Source: JAGWAJ01 sp965215155 (GTDB lineage: Bacteria; Acidobacteriota; Vicinamibacteria; Vicinamibacterales; UBA8438). Taken from it: a stretch of DNA of 64,000 nucleotides. Position numbers and translations under genes: made by a program. Shown here in pieces: positions 60,624 to 64,000 of this stretch (position 1 is its first letter; each line of letters starts with the position of its first letter). The DNA is taken from positions 744,001 through 808,000 of the forward strand of contig CBDCCY010000004.1 of NCBI GenBank assembly GCA_965215155.1, written 5' to 3'. The notes beneath the pieces were generated by a model, which worked only from the letters and a program-made list of their open reading frames with translations, searched no databases and was not told the origin of the DNA.

Positions 60624-61250
60624 CTACGGGGGCGCGGGTCTGGGGTCGGCGTGGCCGGGGTACCAGTAGACGGCGTGGCAGCGCTCGCACGCCAGGTCGA
60701 GCTCGGCCCCGGCCGCGAGGAGCGCCTCGACGTCGCGCGCGTCCACGGCGGCCAGCACGGTCGCGCTGGTGTCGCCCAAGCCCTGCGCGGCTTCCGCCCA
60801 GGTGCGCCAGTCGTCGTCCAGCAGGTCCTCGATGGCATCCGGGTGGAGGTCGATGCCGGGCAGATCCGAGCGCGACTCCGGCGCCGCGACGCGGCGGCCC
60901 TCGACCAGCAGCAGGTTGGCCGACTCGGCCAGCAGCACGGCCTGACGGCGCAACCGCGTCCAGTCGCCGTCGGTCTCGGGCCGGATCTCCACGATGCCGT
61001 CCGGCGTCGACTCGGTCACGACGGCGTCCCAGACCGCGTCGGCCGCAGGGTCGATCATCGTGCGCATCAACTCCTCAACGGTCGCGGCCGGCCGCGGCTC
61101 GACGGGCGGCGGGTCGGCACAGACGGCGAGGCCGGTCGCCAGGACCGTCGCGGCGGACACGCCCACTGCACCCCGGAGGCGCGCTGCAGTTCGCGAGCCG
61201 GCGGGCGGGTCGAGTTGCGCGCGCAACGCAACGTCGGAACGCATGGCCAA
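60624..61250 (-). CDS. cytochrome c'-type exported protein
   Basis: 208 aa. A long N-terminus with hydrophobic segment VGVSAATVLATGLAVCADPP (possible lipobox LAVC). The rest is helical: VEELMRTMIDPAADAVWDAV, DWTRLRRQAVLLAESANLLL, AAQGLGDTSATVLAAVDARD. A single CERCH haem motif lies near the C-terminus (ELDLACERCHAVYWYPG), the arrangement of cytochrome c' four-helix bundles. Probably a periplasmic haem protein; electron transfer or gas binding cannot be told apart. Confidence 0.75.
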   Translation of the reverse strand: MAMRSDVALRAQLDPPAGSRTAARLRGAVGVSAATVLATGLAVCADPPPVEPRPAATVEELMRTMIDPAADAVWDAVVTESTPDGIVEIRPETDGDWTRLRRQAVLLAESANLLLVEGRRVAAPESRSDLPGIDLHPDAIEDLLDDDWRTWAEAAQGLGDTSATVLAAVDARDVEALLAAGAELDLACERCHAVYWYPGHADPRPAPP

Positions 61251-61369
61251 CCTTACCAGCTACCCCGAGGATCGCCGGACGCCGGCTCGACGGCGACGGG
61301 GGCGGGCACCCTAACCAGTCCTACTCGTTCCGATCCGGGATGAGCCGAATTATTGTAGTAACATCAATT

Positions 61370-61639
61370 GTGCGGGTCGAGTTCGACGCGCCGAAGCGCG
61401 CCGCAACGCTCGAGACTCGGGGGCTCGACATGGCACGGGCCGACGAAGTGCTCGCAGGTCCTACGCTGACCGTCGAAGACGACCGGCAGAACTACGGAGA
61501 AGACCGATTCATCACGATCGGGTTCCTCGACGCCGCGATGGTCGTCCTCGTCTGGACGCCGCGCGACGGAGCGCACCGGATCATCAGCATGAGGCGAGCC
61601 AATGAACGAGAACGAACGCTCTACGGCCCCAGGTTCTGA
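61370..61639 (+). CDS. brnT: BrnT-family ribonuclease toxin
   Basis: About 89 aa. VRVEFDAPKRAATLETRGLD matches the BrnT start (FDxxKxxxNxxKHG, with Arg for His in RGLD). It continues VLAGPTLTVEDDRQNYGEDR, then FITIGFLDAAMVVLVWTPRD and RIISMRRANERERTLY, the RIISxRxAxxxER signature. GTG at 61370 is the likely start; ATG 61340 adds ten residues. It overlaps brnA by 38 bp. AT-rich DNA just upstream (TTATTGTAGTAACATCAATT) may hold promoter and operator. Confidence 0.88.
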   Translation: MRVEFDAPKRAATLETRGLDMARADEVLAGPTLTVEDDRQNYGEDRFITIGFLDAAMVVLVWTPRDGAHRIISMRRANERERTLYGPRF

Positions 61640-61859
61640 AGGGGACGTCGCTCCGGACCTGTCCACCGGTGGCTGGCCGGAGAAGTTTGCCCGGGCGACG
61701 GTTCGTCGGGGCCGGCCGCCGAGCGCCACTCCGAAGGTGTCGACCACCATCCGACTCTCGCCGGACGTGATCGAGCACTTCCAGGCGGGCGGGCGTGGCT
61801 GGCAGACGCGCATCGACGCTGCGCTTCGCGAGTGGATCGCGAAGCAGGACACCGCCTGA
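61602..61859 (+). CDS. brnA: BrnA-family antitoxin
   Basis: 85-aa antitoxin. RRGRPPSATPKVSTTIRLSP, then DVIEHFQAGGRGWQTRIDAA and LREWIAKQ, is the ribbon-helix-helix BrnA domain, which binds BrnT and the operon promoter. It overlaps the toxin gene, so translation is coupled. Confidence 0.9.
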   Translation: MNENERSTAPGSEGDVAPDLSTGGWPEKFARATVRRGRPPSATPKVSTTIRLSPDVIEHFQAGGRGWQTRIDAALREWIAKQDTA

Positions 61860-61930
61860 GCCGGGCCGCCACCACGGGGCGCGCCGCGACTGTTGCAACC
61901 GGCCGGCGTCCGGTATGCTGGGAAGAACAC

Positions 61931-62479
61931 ATGGGCTTGCGGGATCGCTTGTTCGGCCGGCGGGAGGCAGTCGACGAGGGGCCGGATCCGCTGGCGGACC
62001 TCGTCCTGTCGAAGCTCAAGGTCGGCTACCTGGTCGACTACGACCTTCGGACGTGGCGCGTCACCGGCCACAACCGCTACCAGTTCTCCGGCCGGGACCG
62101 CATCGACGAGTGGGAGCTGACGGCCGGCAACGATCAGCGCTATCTGGAGCACGCCGACGGCGGGTGGTCGCTCTCGACCACCATCGCCATCGGCGACGTC
62201 GGCGGCGACGTCCGGCAGCACATCCTCGACCACGAGGATCCGCCGGAGCAGATCATCTACGGCGGCAAGATCTACCGCCTCGACGCCGCCTACGCGGGGC
62301 ACATGCATCCCGGCGGGGACGGGGCGGGCCGTCACGTGATCCGCTGGGAGTTCCTGAACGAGGCCGAGACCGGCTTCGTCGGCATCGAGCAATGGAGCGA
62401 GACCGAGTTCACCGCTGCGGCCGGGTCCGTCGTCGAGGACTACCAGTTCACGCACATCCTTCCGGGGGCACCGGCATGA
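61931..62479 (+). CDS. DUF4178 protein
   Basis: 182 aa, cytosolic. ADLVLSKLKVGYLVDYDLRT, WRVTGHNRYQFSGRDRIDEW, LSTTIAIGDVGGDVRQHILD, EQIIYGGKIYRLDAAYAGHM and GFVGIEQWSETEFTAAAGSV: a beta-rich DUF4178 domain. Biochemical role unknown. Homologues occur beside DUF350 and DUF4247 genes and polyamine-synthase-like genes, as here. It overlaps the next gene by 4 bp. Confidence 0.82.
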   Translation: MGLRDRLFGRREAVDEGPDPLADLVLSKLKVGYLVDYDLRTWRVTGHNRYQFSGRDRIDEWELTAGNDQRYLEHADGGWSLSTTIAIGDVGGDVRQHILDHEDPPEQIIYGGKIYRLDAAYAGHMHPGGDGAGRHVIRWEFLNEAETGFVGIEQWSETEFTAAAGSVVEDYQFTHILPGAPA

Positions 62480-63258
62480 GGACATCCGGCCGTTCGGCCT
62501 CGACACGGCGCGGGTGCCCGGCCACGCCCCGGTGCGGGCCCGACTCCGCGACGGCGGGCGACGCGCGTCGCAAACGCCCCGCGGCGCTCGCGCTCGCGAT
62601 GACCCTGCCGCTAGCCGTCGCCGCCTGCAGCTCCGAGACGCCGCTCGATCGGCTCCGGGCCCAGCTCGACGGCTTCCCCGAGTACTCGGTGGTGCTGCAG
62701 GACATGGACTCGAGCCTGTTCGGGTACACGCACCGCTACCAGGTGCTGGTCGGCCAGCCGCAGCCCGGCTCGGACGATCTCGACTACCGGGAGACGGTCG
62801 TGGAGTCGGAGGTCGACGGCGCCACCTACTCGCGCTACGAGCCGTTCCTCGGCATGGTGATCCTGTCGAAGACGGGTGACGGGACGGTGGACGAGGGCGC
62901 GCACCCGCCCGGCTACCAGCAGGTGGGCGACGAGCGCTACGGCCAGTGGCGCGACGACGGCCGCGGCGGATCGTTCTGGGAGTTCTACGGCCAGTACGCG
63001 CTGCTCCGCGACGTCATCGGCGGCTTCGGGGGAGGCATCAGCCGGGACGACTGGAACGGCTACCGGGACTCCCGCGAACGCGGCCGGACCTACTACGGCC
63101 GCGGCGGCAGCACCTATGGCACGAACGGGTCCGCCACGCGCCAGTCGAACCCCGACTTCTTCCGCCGGCAGCAGGCGCGGCAGGCGGCGCGCACCCGGTC
63201 CTTCGGTCAGCGGGTCCAGGGCCGCATGTCGGGCGGCTTCCGCAGCTTCGGCAAGTAA
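62476..63258 (+). CDS. DUF4247-like lipoprotein
   Basis: 260 aa. Basic N-terminus, then LALAMTLPLAVAACSSETPL with a lipobox (VAAC). The body reads LRAQLDGFPEYSVVLQDMDS, YTHRYQVLVGQPQPGSDDLD and VDGATYSRYEPFLGMVILSK, then GQWRDDGRGGSFWEFYGQYA. The C-terminal third is low-complexity Gly/Arg/Ser (RERGRTYYGRGGSTYGTNG, RQQARQAARTRSFGQRVQGR). Role unknown; probably membrane-anchored. Confidence 0.8.
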   Translation: MRTSGRSASTRRGCPATPRCGPDSATAGDARRKRPAALALAMTLPLAVAACSSETPLDRLRAQLDGFPEYSVVLQDMDSSLFGYTHRYQVLVGQPQPGSDDLDYRETVVESEVDGATYSRYEPFLGMVILSKTGDGTVDEGAHPPGYQQVGDERYGQWRDDGRGGSFWEFYGQYALLRDVIGGFGGGISRDDWNGYRDSRERGRTYYGRGGSTYGTNGSATRQSNPDFFRRQQARQAARTRSFGQRVQGRMSGGFRSFGK

Positions 63259-63273
63259 CCCTCGGGGAGGCGC

Positions 63274-64000
63274 ATGATGTCGGTCGAGCAGATCCTGAGC
63301 GGGTTCGTCTATCTGGCCGTCGTGCTCGTGCTGCTCGTCATCGGCAAGTGGGTCTTCGACCTGCTGCACCGGCGCTTCGTCCTGCGGACCGAGCTCATCG
63401 AGCGGGACAACCTGGCCGTGGCCGCGGCGGCGGCCGGCTACTACCTGGGGGTGGTCATCGTCCTCGCCGGCGTCGTGTCGGGGCCGGCCTCGTTCAGCCT
63501 GCTCGACGACGTGATCGGCCTTGCCGTCTTCGGCCTGCTCGGGATCGTGCTGCTCAACCTCTCGGCCTGGATCAACGACAAGGTGGTCTTCCGGCAGTTC
63601 GTCATCGAGCGCGAGATCGTCGAGGACCGCAACGTCGGCGTCGGAGTCATCGAGGGCGGCAACTACGTCGCGATGGGCCTCGTCACGGCGGGCGCGATGT
63701 CGGGCGAGGGCGGCCTGGCCTCGGGGCTGGCGTTCTGGATCGGCGGCCTCCTGGCGCTCCTCGTCGCGGGGCTGCTGTACGACCGGATCACCTCGTACGA
63801 CCTGCACGACCAGATCGAGCGCGGCAATGTCGCGGTGGCGATCGCCTTCGCCGGGGTGCTCGTCGGCTTCGGGAACATCATCCGGCTGGCCGGCGAGGGA
63901 GACTTCGTCTCCTGGAACGCGAGCCTGACCGAGTTCGGCTACTACACCGTGGTCGGGCTGGTCCTGCTGCCGCTGGTCCGGCTCTTCGCCGACAAGGTGC
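63274..64000 (+). CDS. DUF350 membrane protein (C-terminus beyond right edge)
   Basis: Multi-pass membrane protein with two DUF350 repeats: FVYLAVVLVLLVIGKWVFDL, ERDNLAVAAAAAGYYLGVVI, DDVIGLAVFGLLGIVLLNLS, then VIEREIVEDRNVGVGVIEGG and a second copy around IERGNVAVAIAFAGVLVGFG. The start is ATG 63274 (or 63277) after GGGGAGG. It runs off the window in frame. It is third in the DUF4178-DUF4247-DUF350 operon. Confidence 0.87.
   Translation, partial: MMSVEQILSGFVYLAVVLVLLVIGKWVFDLLHRRFVLRTELIERDNLAVAAAAAGYYLGVVIVLAGVVSGPASFSLLDDVIGLAVFGLLGIVLLNLSAWINDKVVFRQFVIEREIVEDRNVGVGVIEGGNYVAMGLVTAGAMSGEGGLASGLAFWIGGLLALLVAGLLYDRITSYDLHDQIERGNVAVAIAFAGVLVGFGNIIRLAGEGDFVSWNASLTEFGYYTVVGLVLLPLVRLFADKV

Overview
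This is a very GC-rich stretch of chromosome from a Gram-negative bacterium. It carries an LptD outer-membrane assembly gene, periplasmic c-type cytochromes, PQQ-type beta-propeller dehydrogenases, Tat-exported enzymes, two large ADOP-type ABC permeases (one paired with a PadR repressor) and many secreted proteins of unknown function. Together these fit an acidobacterium (Vicinamibacteria-like), but the assignment is an inference because no rRNA is present.

Layout. 1-8.9 kb: lptD (running off the left edge), a membrane protein, a secreted M64 peptidase, and the glycolate oxidase genes glcD-glcE facing glcF. 8.9-13.2 kb: a relB/yafQ-type toxin-antitoxin pair behind a perfect palindrome, quinone oxidoreductase, an exported RidA-like protein, a formylglycine-enzyme-fold protein and an internally deleted Uma2 gene. 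13.3-18.2 kb: a Tat-exported thiamine-diphosphate enzyme, a cytochrome c, a GNAT enzyme and a DegT aminotransferase with an 18-bp coding minisatellite. 18.2-26.8 kb: a 5'-truncated AlbA_2 regulator, an AAA ATPase fused to a PD-(D/E)xK nuclease, a cytochrome/PQQ dehydrogenase, vapBC, a DEAD-box helicase and ahcY.

26.8-43.5 kb is an eroded defence/mobile region interleaved with housekeeping genes. It holds a SNF2-helicase stub cut by an ISL3 element, a 5'-truncated Hsp70/actin-like ATPase, a Fic protein behind a 27-bp palindrome, and hicBA sitting between ppk1 and a second, diverged ppk 3' end. These are followed by an SLC13 transporter, an ADOP permease, and an AAA-ATPase/partner pair resembling MAD3-MAD4. 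In that pair the ATPase is split by an IS630 and an IS3 element and the partner carries a frameshift. Removing both ISs with their TA and GTG target duplications restores one 431-codon frame, so the disruption is recent.

43.5-64 kb: secreted propeller proteins, a retropepsin-like frame fused in phase to the next gene, a group II intron just upstream of a PQQ dehydrogenase, a PadR-controlled ADOP permease, redox enzymes, a membrane spermidine-synthase-like protein, brnTA, and a DUF4178-DUF4247-DUF350 operon running off the right edge.

A dispersed palindromic repeat family (core AGGAGTCTGCGCCGCAG plus a GCGCCC-GGGCGC stem) occurs at least five times, mostly at gene borders. Four toxin-antitoxin pairs, three IS elements, one group II intron and several gene remnants make this a plastic part of the genome.
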